A DNA stretch of 64,000 nucleotides from Streptomyces venezuelae. GTDB lineage: Bacteria; Actinomycetota; Actinomycetes; Streptomycetales; Streptomycetaceae. The stretch spans positions 1,550,001 to 1,614,000 of the forward strand of contig NZ_CP029192.1 in assembly GCF_008642315.1 (NCBI RefSeq), in the 5' to 3' direction. Positions 44,456 to 53,437 of this stretch are shown in pieces; within the stretch, counting starts at the first letter, position 1, and each line of letters begins with the position of its first letter. The position numbers and the translations under genes are program-made. Below the pieces are notes generated by a model. That model worked only from the letters and a program-made list of their open reading frames with translations, ran no database searches and was not told where the DNA came from.

Positions 44456-45675
44456 TGGCGGGCGGCGCACCCCCCGAGTCGGTCGTCGTGGTGGGGGCCG
44501 GGCAGGGCGGCTACCAGACCGCGGCCTCCCTGCGCGAGCACGGCTACCGGGGAGGCATCACCCTCATCAGCGCCGAGGACGCCCTCCCCTACGAACGTCC
44601 GCCGCTGACCAAGGCCTACCTCAAGGGCGAGGCGGACGAGGCCATGCTGTGGCTGCGCCCCGCGACGTACTACGTACGCCAGTCGATCGACCTGGTCTCC
44701 GGCACCGTCACGGAGATCGACCCGGCCGCACGCTCGGTACGGCTGTCCGACGGCTCCACGTACGACTACGGGCACCTCGTCCTCGCCACCGGCGCCACGC
44801 CCCGGACGCTCGACGTGCCGGGCGCGGAGCTGCGCGGCGTCCACACCCTGCGCACCGCGCAGGACGCCGCCGCGCTGCAGTCGTCGCTGGCCGGGGCGCG
44901 GCGCGTCGTGGTGGTGGGGGCGGGCTTCATCGGTCTGGAGTTCGCCGCCGTGGCACGGGAGGCGGGTGTCCGGGTGACGGTGGTCGAGACGCTCGACCGC
45001 CCGCTCGCCCGGGCCGTCTCGGCGTACACCGCCGCGCACTTCACCCGGCTGCACCGGCGGCACGGCACGGAGTTGCTGTTCGGGCAGAGCGTCAAGTCCT
45101 TGCAGGGCGACAGCCGTTCCCATGTCAAGGCGGTGGAGCTCGCCGACGGCAGCAGGCTCCCCGCGGACCTCGTCCTGATCGGTGTCGGTGTCACCCCGCG
45201 CACGGAGCTGGCCGCCGCGGCCGGGCTTCCGGTGCACGGCGGGATCGCCGTCGACTCCCGGCTGCGGACCGCCGATCCGCACATCTCCGCCATCGGTGAC
45301 TGTGCGGCGTTCCCGCAGGTGCGGTCCGGCAGCAGGCTGCGGCTCGAATGCGTCCAGAACGCCGTCGGGCACGGCAGGTCGGTCGCCGAACGGCTCGCGG
45401 GGACGTCCCGTGCGTACGACGAACTGCCCTGGTTCTGGAGCGATCAGTTCTCCACGACCGTGCAGATCGCCGGTTTCGACGAGGGGCACGACAGCGAAGT
45501 GGTGCTCGGCACCGACCCGGACGCCTTCTCCGTACTCCTCTTCCGCGGGGACGATCTGCAGGCGGTCGAGTCCGTCAACCGGCCCGGGGACCATGCCGCG
45601 GCCCGCCGTCTCCTGACGCAGGGCACGGCCCCGACGCCCGAGGAGGCCTCGGCACCGGGATTCGGCCTCAAGTAG
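44455..45675 (+). CDS. FAD-dependent ferredoxin reductase (putidaredoxin reductase type)
   Basis: This 406-residue enzyme has the FAD motif VVVVGAGQGGYQTAASLREHGY, RPPLTKAYLKGE, LVLATGATPRTLDVPG, the NAD(P) motif VVVVGAGFIGLEFAAVAREAG, and IGDCAAFPQV near the C terminus with WFWSDQFSTTVQIAGF of the C-terminal domain. It reduces the preceding ferredoxin with NADH or NADPH. It matches the putidaredoxin reductase/BphA4 type. Start and stop are coupled to the ferredoxin by TGATG. Confidence 0.92.
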   Translation: MAGGAPPESVVVVGAGQGGYQTAASLREHGYRGGITLISAEDALPYERPPLTKAYLKGEADEAMLWLRPATYYVRQSIDLVSGTVTEIDPAARSVRLSDGSTYDYGHLVLATGATPRTLDVPGAELRGVHTLRTAQDAAALQSSLAGARRVVVVGAGFIGLEFAAVAREAGVRVTVVETLDRPLARAVSAYTAAHFTRLHRRHGTELLFGQSVKSLQGDSRSHVKAVELADGSRLPADLVLIGVGVTPRTELAAAAGLPVHGGIAVDSRLRTADPHISAIGDCAAFPQVRSGSRLRLECVQNAVGHGRSVAERLAGTSRAYDELPWFWSDQFSTTVQIAGFDEGHDSEVVLGTDPDAFSVLLFRGDDLQAVESVNRPGDHAAARRLLTQGTAPTPEEASAPGFGLK

Positions 45676-45880
45676 GGCCTGTGGCGGAAGTCCCGCCCTG
45701 CCCCGCCGCGCAACCCCCGAAGCGCCGTCGCACCCCACGCCCGGCGTCATTCCAGCGGGATTCAGTCCCGATCTGAGACCGATCGCGCATCGTAGGCATC
45801 GTTCCGCACCGCATCCCGTGAACCGCCGGGCCGGCGTCCTCCCCCGAGCGCCGGCCCGGCACCTCGACAGTGGAGAACTG

Positions 45881-46717
45881 ATGCACAACTACGTAGTGGT
45901 CGACGCCTTCGCCCGAGAACCTCTCACCGGCAACCCCGTCGCGGTGTTCTTCGACGCCGACGACCTCAGCGCCGAGCAGATGCAGCGCATCGCGCGGGAG
46001 ATGAACCTCTCGGAGACCACGTTCGTCCTCGGACCCGAGCAGGGCGGCGACGTACACGTGCGGATCTTCACGCCGGTCAACGAACTCCCGTTCGCCGGGC
46101 ACCCGTTGCTGGGCACCGCCATCGCGCTGGGGAGGCGCACCGACGCGGACCAGCTGCGGATCGAGACCGCCATGGGGGTGATCCCCTTCGAGCTGCGGCG
46201 CGTGGGCGGGAAGGTCGTCTCGACGAGCATGCGCCAGCCGGTGCCCGTGTGGGAGCCCTTCGACCGTGCCGACGAGCTCCTCGAGGCTTTGGGCGTCCGC
46301 GAGTCGACGCTGCCGGTGGAGATCTACCGCAACGGACCGCGGCACGTCCTGGTCGGCTTCGAGAGCTTCGAGGCCCTGTCGAAGGTGGACCCCGACCACC
46401 GCGCGCTCGCGAGCTTCCCCGACATGGCGACGAACTGCATCGCCGGTTCCGGGACCGTCTGGCGCAACCGCATGTTCTCGCCCGCGTACGGAGTCGTGGA
46501 GGACGCCGCCACCGGTTCTGTCGCGGGACCCATCGCCATCCACATCGCCCGGCACGGCCTCGCCTCGTACGGGCAGCTCATCGAGATCACCCAGGGCATC
46601 GAGATCGGCCGCCCCTCCCCCATGAGCGCGCTGGTCCAGGGCGACGGCGAGCGCGTCGATTCCGTCGACGTGTCGGGCCACGGCGTCGTCACGCTCGAAG
46701 GCATGATCCATGTCTGA
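45881..46717 (+). CDS. PhzF-family isomerase
   Basis: This 278-residue protein has the PhzF two-lobe fold: NYVVVDAFAREPLTGNPVAVFFDADDLSAEQMQRIAREMNLSETTFVL, in which Glu45 is the catalytic residue of PhzF, NELPFAGHPLLGTAIAL, and the second-lobe EDAATGSVAGPIAIHIARHG. PhzF isomerises trans-2,3-dihydro-3-hydroxyanthranilate in phenazine biosynthesis, but most family members act on unrelated substrates. No other phz gene is seen here. TGGAGA lies six bases before ATG 45881. The 205-base gap before it shows no gene. Confidence 0.88.
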   Translation: MHNYVVVDAFAREPLTGNPVAVFFDADDLSAEQMQRIAREMNLSETTFVLGPEQGGDVHVRIFTPVNELPFAGHPLLGTAIALGRRTDADQLRIETAMGVIPFELRRVGGKVVSTSMRQPVPVWEPFDRADELLEALGVRESTLPVEIYRNGPRHVLVGFESFEALSKVDPDHRALASFPDMATNCIAGSGTVWRNRMFSPAYGVVEDAATGSVAGPIAIHIARHGLASYGQLIEITQGIEIGRPSPMSALVQGDGERVDSVDVSGHGVVTLEGMIHV

Positions 46718-46959
46718 TGTCCGGCACGGCGCGCTCCGCTCCTGAACCGGACCTCGAAGCTGCCGCCCTCCCCCGGCGCGCACCGCGCCCCGGGGCCCCA
46801 CACCGGCACCGCCGGGCGCGCTCTGTCCAACTGCCCAAGGAATCCACCGCCCTGGTGCGCACTCCGGCAGGCTGAAGCTCCGTCGGGCCGAGACCCGGCC
46901 GCCACGGTCCGCGCCGTCCGGCGACGGACCTCCCCTCACGTCGCGTCCGAGGAGTCTGC

Positions 46960-48126
46960 ATGCCCCAACAGCAGTCGGATCAACCACGCACGGAAACCGT
47001 CACCGGGCCCCTCATCCACGGCGTGCACACGTCGGTGGCCGCTTTCCTCGGGGACGCCCCGGGTCTGCCGGGCAAGCCGGCCTTCGTCCGGCATCCGCTG
47101 GAGTTCCTCGAGGCGTTCTCCCTGCGTCCAGACGTCGGGAACGCGGGAACCGCCGGGGACGCGCCGTCCTTCGTGCACGACGCCGTGCTCGGCCACTTCC
47201 GCAACGGGGGTGGCGGCGCGTGGGTCCTGGGAACGGGGCCCGACGCGACGGGCGTCGGCGGGGAGCGGGACCGAGTCGCCGCCTACCGCACCGCTCTCGC
47301 CAGGCTGGAGCGCCTGCCCGAGATCAGCCTCGTGGTGGCGCCCGATCTGTGGCGGGTGGCAAAGGACGCGGAGCTCGTCGCGCGGGAGATCGCCGCGCAC
47401 TGCGGCCGCACCGGGCACCGGGTCGCCCTGCTCCACACCCGGCAGGGGCTCGCCCCCGCCGACGTGCGCGCCAGGCCGTTCGGGCTCGCCGAGCCGGACG
47501 CCCGGTACGTCGCCGTCCACTATCCGTGGGTCACGGTGACCGAGGTCGGCGGGCACGAACGGGTGGTGCCGCCGTCGGGACACGTCTCGGGGATGTACTG
47601 CCGCACCGACGCGGAGCACGGGGTCCGGACGCCGCCGACGGGCACGCTGGTGGGAGTGGTGCGGCAGGAGCGTGAACTGACCGAGGACGAGGAGGAGTCG
47701 GTCAGCCGTCTCGGGGTGAACTGCCTGCGGCTCGTCAAGGGGCGGGGTGTCCGGGCACTGAGCGCGCACACGCTGTCCGCTGATGCCGCGTGGGCGGACG
47801 TCGGGGTGTGCCGCCTGGTGAACTTCACCCGGGCCTCGCTCGAACGGGGCGCCCCCTGGGCGGCGTTCGAGTCGAACACCGCCCGGCTGCGGGCGTTGAT
47901 ACAGCAGGCCGCCACGACCTTCCTCAAGGGGCTGTGGCGCCAGGGGGTGCTGCCCGGCGGCTCCGCCGACGAGGCGTTCGAGGTCGTCTGCGACGACACC
48001 AACAACACCCCCGAGGACGTGGCGCGGGGCCGCGTGAATCTCGACGTCGCGCTCGCCGCCCTGCGTCCTGCCGCGTTCGTGACGTTCCGCGTCCGGCGCG
48101 ACATCGGCCACAGTGCCGCCATCTGA
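46960..48126 (+). CDS. phage tail sheath-like protein, stand-alone
   Basis: This 388-residue protein matches contractile tail sheath proteins. The N-terminal GVHTSVAAFLGDAPGLPGKPAFV resembles the first sheath strand motif, then NGGGGAWVLGTG and a middle part with VPPSGHVSGMYCRTDAEHGVRTPPTGT. The C-terminal domain has VNCLRLVKGRGVRALSAHTLS, NFTRASLERGAPWAAFESNTARLRALIQQAATTFLKGLWRQGVLPG and CDDTNNTPEDVARGRVNLDVALAALRPAAFVTFRV, the attachment strand. It is on the short side for the family. No tube, baseplate, ATPase or capsid gene is near, so it is not a whole injection system. GAGGAG lies about eight bases before ATG 46960. The 242-base gap before it shows no gene. Confidence 0.78.
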   Translation: MPQQQSDQPRTETVTGPLIHGVHTSVAAFLGDAPGLPGKPAFVRHPLEFLEAFSLRPDVGNAGTAGDAPSFVHDAVLGHFRNGGGGAWVLGTGPDATGVGGERDRVAAYRTALARLERLPEISLVVAPDLWRVAKDAELVAREIAAHCGRTGHRVALLHTRQGLAPADVRARPFGLAEPDARYVAVHYPWVTVTEVGGHERVVPPSGHVSGMYCRTDAEHGVRTPPTGTLVGVVRQERELTEDEEESVSRLGVNCLRLVKGRGVRALSAHTLSADAAWADVGVCRLVNFTRASLERGAPWAAFESNTARLRALIQQAATTFLKGLWRQGVLPGGSADEAFEVVCDDTNNTPEDVARGRVNLDVALAALRPAAFVTFRVRRDIGHSAAI

Positions 48127-48173
48127 CCGGGACGGCCCGCCGGGCCGTCCAGTGACAACAAGGAGACACATCC

Positions 48174-48803
48174 ATGGAGATTCACTCATGCTCGGGACAC
48201 CACGGAGCAGAGATACCTGATGCCACCGGCTCACTGCTCTGCGACGCCTGCGTGGGAAGGCTGGAGCGGGATCTGCGCGCGCTCCCCGGCCTCCATCAGG
48301 AAGGCCTGCACCACGTGATGGCCACGTCCCGGCGGCGCAACCCGACCAGGGTGTCGGGGAGCCGGAGGCGGGACCACCTGAACGTCTCCGCGCTCGACGC
48401 CCGGAGCAACATCGTCGCCATTCTGGAATCGTGGGCGAGTTACGTGGCGGATGAACTCGGGACCACGGTCCCGAGCCGTTCCGTACCGCACCTGACGTGC
48501 TTCCTCCTGCTCCACCTGGAGTGGCTGACGGCCCAGCCGCCGGCCGAGGACTTCGCGGCGGAGATCCAGGGGCTGCAGACCGAACTGCTCCGCGTCATCG
48601 ACTCCGACCAGACGGAGCGGACGCCGCTCACCAGCCAGTGCGTGGTGGACAGGTGCCCGGGCACGATCGACGCGTCGCCGCGGAGTTCCGGTGCCGCGGA
48701 CCGGGACAGCAGCATCAGCTGCTCGTCGGGGCATTCGTGGGAGGTGCGGGAGTGGCTCGTCCTGCGGCACCTCATCGACCGGCAGCGCAAGGAAGCCGCG
48801 TGA
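48174..48803 (+). CDS. zinc-ribbon hypothetical protein, possibly OvmZ-like
   Basis: This 209-residue protein has cysteine pairs that could bind zinc: CSG...LLCDACV near the N terminus, and CVVDRCPG...CSSGHSW near the C terminus, separated by a helical middle. It follows the sheath-like gene by 47 bases with an AAGGAG-type site. It has some likeness to actinobacterial proteins named OvmZ, found near an aromatic polyketide cluster, but this is a low-confidence recollection. No function is claimed. A strong hairpin follows it. Confidence 0.6.
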   Translation: MEIHSCSGHHGAEIPDATGSLLCDACVGRLERDLRALPGLHQEGLHHVMATSRRRNPTRVSGSRRRDHLNVSALDARSNIVAILESWASYVADELGTTVPSRSVPHLTCFLLLHLEWLTAQPPAEDFAAEIQGLQTELLRVIDSDQTERTPLTSQCVVDRCPGTIDASPRSSGAADRDSSISCSSGHSWEVREWLVLRHLIDRQRKEAA

Positions 48804-48901
48804 CCGGCGCCGTCCCGCGCGGATAGCGGCGGGGAAGGCTTCGCGGGACGCTCGGCCTGCTCAGCGGGAGAGAGCAGGGTGGGGCGCGACGGAGCCGACG
48901 G

Positions 48902-48945
48902 CGGAGGCGGCCGTGGCACGCGGGTGCGTGTCACGGCCGCCTCCG
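48902..48945. terminator. bidirectional terminator hairpin
   Basis: CGGAGGCGGCCGTGGCAC at 48902-48919 pairs with GTGTCACGGCCGCCTCCG at 48928-48945, 18 pairs with one G-U wobble and an 8-base loop. It lies between the convergent zinc-ribbon and HMG-CoA synthase genes. Confidence 0.8.
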
Positions 48946-48978
48946 TCCGCCGCGGCGGCGCGGGCGACGGTCACGTGG

Positions 48979-50154
48979 CTACCGTCGTTCGTAGATCCGC
49001 TTGTGGCCGCGGAGTCCGGCGAGACGGAACTGCCCGCCGCTCTGCACGGGCGTCGGGTGGTCCCCGCCGTCGGTCGGGAACGACCGCTCGTGCAGCTCCC
49101 GGTAGCCCGCGTAGTCGAGGACCGTGCGGCGCGCGATGGCCTCCCGGTGCTCGGCGGTGCGCAGCCTGTCGCGGTAGCCGGCGACGACCTGGCCCGCGAA
49201 GAACTCCGCGACGCTGCCCGAGCCGTAGCTCAGGAAGCCGATGGAGCGGCCCGTGAGGTCGTCGGCCTGGTCCAGGAGCGCGGCGAGGCCGAGGTACACG
49301 GACGCCGTGTAGCTGTTGCCGATGACCCGGTTGTACGCCGTCGTCTGCCCGAGCGCCTGCTCGATGGCGTCCTTGTCGGTGTCGTGGCCGCAGTAGTTGA
49401 GCAGGTGGCGGTGGGCCTTGTACGCCATCTTGGTGAAGGGCTGGTGGTAGCAGAACGCGGCGAACTCGTCGAGCGCGTGCCCGCCCTGCTCCGAGTAGTC
49501 CTTCCAGCAGCCCTCGACGGCCTGGAGGTAGGCGGAGATCGACTCCTGCCCGTCGACGAGCGCGGCGTCCCGGTAGTTGGGCCGCCAGAAGTCCATCACG
49601 TCCGCGGTGAAGAGACCGGACGGGCCGTCGAACCTGATGAGCTGCGGGTCCGCGCCGACGAGCATCGCGACGGCGGCCGCACCCTGCGTGGCCTCGCCAG
49701 GGCTGTCCAGCTCGTACTTGGACACGTCGCTGGCGATCACGAGGACCTGCTGCGAGGGGTCGCGCGCCACCAGGCCCAGCGCGAACTGGAGCCCGGCGGT
49801 CGCCCCGTAGCAGGCCTGCTTCAGCTCCACCACGCGGGCCTGGGAGGGCAGCCCGAGCAGCGAATGGACGTACACGCCGCCCGACTTGGCCTGGTCGATG
49901 GACGACTCCGTGGCGAAGACGACCGTGCGGATCCGGTCGCCGCCGTGCCGCTCCACGATCGGGGCGGCCGCGGCGGCGCCCAGCGTGACGATGTCCTCGT
50001 CGGCCGCCGGCACGCTCATCGACTCCTGGCCGATGCCGATGTGGTACTTGCCGATCTCCGTGCCGTTGTGCTCGGCGAGCGCCGTGTGCGGCAGCACGAA
50101 CTCGGACGTCGCGAACGACAGGTCGTGAATCCCTATGCCTGAGTCACTGGTCAT
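48979..50154 (-). CDS. hydroxymethylglutaryl-CoA synthase
   Basis: This 391-residue thiolase-fold enzyme joins acetyl-CoA and acetoacetyl-CoA to give HMG-CoA. Cys in ELKQACYGATAGLQFA is the acyl-binding nucleophile; GIGQESMSVPAADEDIVTL, HQPFTKMAYKAH (catalytic His) and GFLSYGSGSVAEFF are family segments. It is the last gene of the mevalonate operon and starts four bases after the HMG-CoA reductase stop. No acetoacetyl-CoA synthase (NphT7-like) gene is seen here. Confidence 0.93.
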   Translation of the reverse strand: MTSDSGIGIHDLSFATSEFVLPHTALAEHNGTEIGKYHIGIGQESMSVPAADEDIVTLGAAAAAPIVERHGGDRIRTVVFATESSIDQAKSGGVYVHSLLGLPSQARVVELKQACYGATAGLQFALGLVARDPSQQVLVIASDVSKYELDSPGEATQGAAAVAMLVGADPQLIRFDGPSGLFTADVMDFWRPNYRDAALVDGQESISAYLQAVEGCWKDYSEQGGHALDEFAAFCYHQPFTKMAYKAHRHLLNYCGHDTDKDAIEQALGQTTAYNRVIGNSYTASVYLGLAALLDQADDLTGRSIGFLSYGSGSVAEFFAGQVVAGYRDRLRTAEHREAIARRTVLDYAGYRELHERSFPTDGGDHPTPVQSGGQFRLAGLRGHKRIYERR

Positions 50155-50157
50155 GCC

Positions 50158-51219
50158 TCACACACCCACCTTTTCCGACTTGTCGCCGCGCTCCAACTGG
50201 ACGTGCGCACGCATCAGTTCACCGGGGTTCGTCTGGGCGGCGAGGAGCGAGAGCTCGCCGCACAGGACCGTCGCCGCCCCGATCACCGCGAGGCGGCGGG
50301 CGTTCTCGCCGGGCTCGCGGTCGACCCGGCAGCCGAGCCGGGCGAGGTTGGTCTCCACGAACTCGATGCCCTTGCCGTTGCCGACCGTGCCGACGATCAG
50401 GTTCGGCAGGGTGCAGGCGAAGTAGAGGTCGCCGTCGCGGTCCTCGGCCATGGTGACGCCCTGCGAGCCCTCGACGATGTTGGCCGCGTCCTGGCCGGTG
50501 GCGAGGTAGAAGCCGAGCAGCATGTTGGCGTAGTGCGCGTTCGCCGAGCGGATGCCGCCGGCGAGCAGGGTGCCGAGCATGTTCTTGCGGATGTTCAGCT
50601 GGACGACCTTCGCGGCCGTCGTGTGCAGGACGTCGGTGACGACGTCGCGCGGGATCAGGAGCTCCGTGACCACGTTCTTGCCGCGGCCGAGGATGCCGTT
50701 GATCGCGGTGGCCTTCTTGTCCGTGCAGTAGTTGCCGGAGATGGAGCCGTAGGAGATGCCCGGGATGGTGTCGAGCAGGTGCTTCAGGAGCGCGTCGGAC
50801 GCGAGCGTCGCCATGTTGTGCCCGGACGCGTCACCGGTGGTGAACTCGAACCGGATGAACAGCAGGTTGGCGTTGATCTCGTGTCGGATGTCGATCAGGT
50901 GCGCGAACCGGCTGCAGCCGCGCACCACTTCGCGCAGCTCGTCGATCCGTGCCTCGATGGCCCGTGCGGCGACGTACGCGGTCTGCGCGTCGGTCGCCTC
51001 CACGAGCACCGAGCGGGTCATCCGCTCGTCGACGAGGGTGGCGACGATGCCGTCCTCGGCGAGCATGGAGACCTTCGCGCCGCGGCCCACGGAGGGCCAC
51101 AACGGCGTCTCGTAGGTGGCGAGCGGAACCTGGGTCTCGACGTTGGCGACGTTCCCGGTGATGCGCAGGGGGCCCACCCACCGCATCGGAACGCCGGCAA
51201 TCGCGTGTGTCTCGGTCAT
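50158..51219 (-). CDS. hydroxymethylglutaryl-CoA reductase
   Basis: This 353-residue NAD(P)H-dependent enzyme reduces HMG-CoA to mevalonate. Seen: VPLATYETPLWPSVGRGAKVS (ENVIG-type region), FTTGDASGHNMATLASDAL, YCTDKKATAINGILGRGKNVV with the catalytic Lys, and HYANMLLGFYLATGQDAANIVEGSQGVTM. It overlaps the type 2 IDI gene by four bases. It is the second enzyme of the mevalonate route in this operon. Confidence 0.93.
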   Translation of the reverse strand: MTETHAIAGVPMRWVGPLRITGNVANVETQVPLATYETPLWPSVGRGAKVSMLAEDGIVATLVDERMTRSVLVEATDAQTAYVAARAIEARIDELREVVRGCSRFAHLIDIRHEINANLLFIRFEFTTGDASGHNMATLASDALLKHLLDTIPGISYGSISGNYCTDKKATAINGILGRGKNVVTELLIPRDVVTDVLHTTAAKVVQLNIRKNMLGTLLAGGIRSANAHYANMLLGFYLATGQDAANIVEGSQGVTMAEDRDGDLYFACTLPNLIVGTVGNGKGIEFVETNLARLGCRVDREPGENARRLAVIGAATVLCGELSLLAAQTNPGELMRAHVQLERGDKSEKVGV

Positions 51220-52307
51220 CGGGTGCTTCCCGTCAGTTGGTGGGCGGCTTCGGCGGAGCGGGAACGCTGCGCGAACGGCCCGGTCTCGATGCCTCGGTCG
51301 GCGCAGAAGGAACGGAGTTCGCCGTGGATCAGCAGGTCACAGCGTGTGAGGTCGGCGGGGGTGCGCGCGCCGAGCATGGTCTGGAGGGCGGCGAGCTGGT
51401 CGAGCCACGTCGAGATCTGCGCGATCAGCGCGGCGACGCCCTCGTCCTTGAGGGTGCGCAGGAATCCGCCGGAGGCGCCGACGGCGGACGCGCCGAGTGC
51501 CAGCGCACGGGCGACGTCGAGCGCGTGGCGCACACCGCCGGAGGCGAGCACGGGGATGCCGACGTCCTGCGTGTCGAGGAGGCAGGCCGCGGTGGACTGC
51601 CCCCAGCCGTGCAGGAACGCGTACTCGCCGAGTGCGCGCCGGCCGTTCTCGATGCGGGCGAAGTCCGTGCCGCCGCGGCCGCCGAGGTCGGCGACCTGGA
51701 CGCCGAGGCTCTCGATGAGCAGGACGGTCTCCCGGCTGAGGCCGTTGCCGACCTCCTTGACGATCACGGGCACCTCGACGGCCGCCGCGATCTTCTCGAT
51801 CTGCGGGACCCAGGAGGAGAACGACCGGTCGCCCTCGGGCATCGGTGTTTCCTGCGCGGTGTTGATGTGGATCTGCAGGGCGTCGGCCTCCACGAGGTCG
51901 ATGGCGCGCTGCACCCGGTCGACCGAGGCCGTCGCGTTGACGTTGGCCAGCACGAACCCGTCGGGGTTCTCCTTGCGCAGCACGCTGAACGTGTCGGCGC
52001 AGGACGGGTCCTTGAAGTACGCGCTCATGGACCCGGAGGCGACGGCGACGCCGGTCTCGCGGGCGGCGATGGCCAGGTCGCGGTTGATGACGCCGGTGCC
52101 GGCGCTGCCGCCGGTCATCGCGTTGATGTAGAGGGGTACGGGCCAGGAGATGCCGGCGAAGGTCGTGGCCAGGGACACGTCCGGCCGGTCGATGCCGGCC
52201 AGGGCGTGGTGGACGAACGACACCTCGTCGAACTGGTTGTGTCCGCTGAGCTGACGCTGGTGCTCGACAGCGAGCCGGACGTGGTCGTCCTTGCGTTGAG
52301 AGATCAT
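51216..52307 (-). CDS. fni: isopentenyl-diphosphate delta-isomerase, type 2 (FMN)
   Basis: This 363-residue FMN enzyme (TIM barrel) interconverts IPP and DMAPP. It begins MISQRKDDHVRLAVEHQ and has INAMTGGSAGTGVIN, ASGSMSAYF, the substrate loop QIHINTAQETPMPEGDRSF, VKEVGNGLS and DLGGRGGTDFARIENGR, with GIPVLASGGVRHALDVARALALGASAVGASGGFL as the FMN phosphate site. It makes DMAPP needed by the upstream prenyltransferase. It overlaps the PMK stop by four bases. Confidence 0.94.
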   Translation of the reverse strand: MISQRKDDHVRLAVEHQRQLSGHNQFDEVSFVHHALAGIDRPDVSLATTFAGISWPVPLYINAMTGGSAGTGVINRDLAIAARETGVAVASGSMSAYFKDPSCADTFSVLRKENPDGFVLANVNATASVDRVQRAIDLVEADALQIHINTAQETPMPEGDRSFSSWVPQIEKIAAAVEVPVIVKEVGNGLSRETVLLIESLGVQVADLGGRGGTDFARIENGRRALGEYAFLHGWGQSTAACLLDTQDVGIPVLASGGVRHALDVARALALGASAVGASGGFLRTLKDEGVAALIAQISTWLDQLAALQTMLGARTPADLTRCDLLIHGELRSFCADRGIETGPFAQRSRSAEAAHQLTGSTR

Positions 52308-53437
52308 TCTGCGTTCCCTTCCATGGCGGGACGGATCGGCAAGGGCCGCACGCCCGCCGTGGTCCACCGTTTCCGTACGTGGGCGATGTCCTGGGCCGCC
52401 TCGGCGTCGAGCAGCGCTATGCCGCAGTCGCCGCCGCCCGCTCCCGAGGGTTTCGCGGCGCCGCCGACGGCTTCGGCGGCCTCGCACAGTGCGGTCAGCC
52501 GTGGCGTGAAGATGCCGAGCCCGACCTCCTCGTCGATGCGGGCCAGCTCGTGCCGGGCGCGCCGGATCTGCCGCAGCAGGCCTTCGCCGTCGCCGCCCTC
52601 CAGCGCGTCGACCGCTGCCCGTACGAAGTCGTTGCTGGTCTCGACGAACGTCCGGTGCGAGGTGCTGCCCCGCCAGGTCCGCCGGTCGAGGCCGGAGACG
52701 AGGGACGAGGTGGAGGCGGGTGTCCCCGTCCAGCCGACTTCGAGGGCGAGGCCCGCGGGCCGGGGCAGTGCGCGCACGTCGTGGCCGGGCCAGGGCACGC
52801 GCAGGGCCTCCTCGATGCCCGCTCCGCGGGCCAGGTCGAGGACGGCGGCCCGGTCGGGTGCCCGGTAGGCGATCCAGCCGCCCCAGGTGCCGGCGGCGAG
52901 GTCGCCGCCGGAGGCCTTGGGTTCGAGGCCCGCCGTGGCGATCATCGCCAGCCGGAAGCGGGCGTCGCGCGTCAGGTGGAGGCCGCAGTGGGCCGCCACG
53001 GCGGCGACGGTCGCCACGACGACCGCGCCGCTGGACCCGAACCCGAACTTGGTTCCGTTGTCGTGCAGTTCGCTGCTGACGGACACGTCGAGCGCGGGTG
53101 CGGGCAGGCCTCGTTCGGCGAGCAGCAGGCCGACGGTCTCGACGGCCGCCGCCACGTGGGCGAAACCCTCGTGGAGCAGCTGCTCGTCGCGCGGTCGGGC
53201 CCCGCCGAGCCGCCCGTCGCGCCATCGGCAGTGCGCCGTGTGCGGGGTGAGATCGGAGGAGAGTACGACGACGACGCCTGCGGAGCCGGCGGGGTCTTCG
53301 GGGTCGGACACGGTGACGGTGACGTACCGGTCGACGGCGATCAGGATCGCCGGGTTGCCCGGCTCCACGACCGCGTACTCGCCGGCGACGAACAGTTTGC
53401 CCGGCGCGCGCCGGACGACCGTGGGCCGTCGGGTCAC
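52304..53437 (-). CDS. phosphomevalonate kinase
   Basis: This 377-residue GHMP kinase starts at GTG 53437, overlapping the MVD stop in GTGA. The N-terminal VRRAPGKLFVAGEYAVVEPGNPAI is the PMK signature, KFGFGSSGAVVVATVAAV the ATP-binding GHMP motif 2, and AKPSGAGGGDCGIALLD motif 3. It phosphorylates phosphomevalonate to diphosphomevalonate. No separate mevalonate kinase is seen in the operon. Confidence 0.92.
   Translation of the reverse strand: MTRRPTVVRRAPGKLFVAGEYAVVEPGNPAILIAVDRYVTVTVSDPEDPAGSAGVVVVLSSDLTPHTAHCRWRDGRLGGARPRDEQLLHEGFAHVAAAVETVGLLLAERGLPAPALDVSVSSELHDNGTKFGFGSSGAVVVATVAAVAAHCGLHLTRDARFRLAMIATAGLEPKASGGDLAAGTWGGWIAYRAPDRAAVLDLARGAGIEEALRVPWPGHDVRALPRPAGLALEVGWTGTPASTSSLVSGLDRRTWRGSTSHRTFVETSNDFVRAAVDALEGGDGEGLLRQIRRARHELARIDEEVGLGIFTPRLTALCEAAEAVGGAAKPSGAGGGDCGIALLDAEAAQDIAHVRKRWTTAGVRPLPIRPAMEGNAE

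Noticed and set aside
45676..45880. Terminator after the ferredoxin reductase gene (GGCGG/CCGCC)
   Set aside because: Only a weak, short stem is seen and it is not supported.
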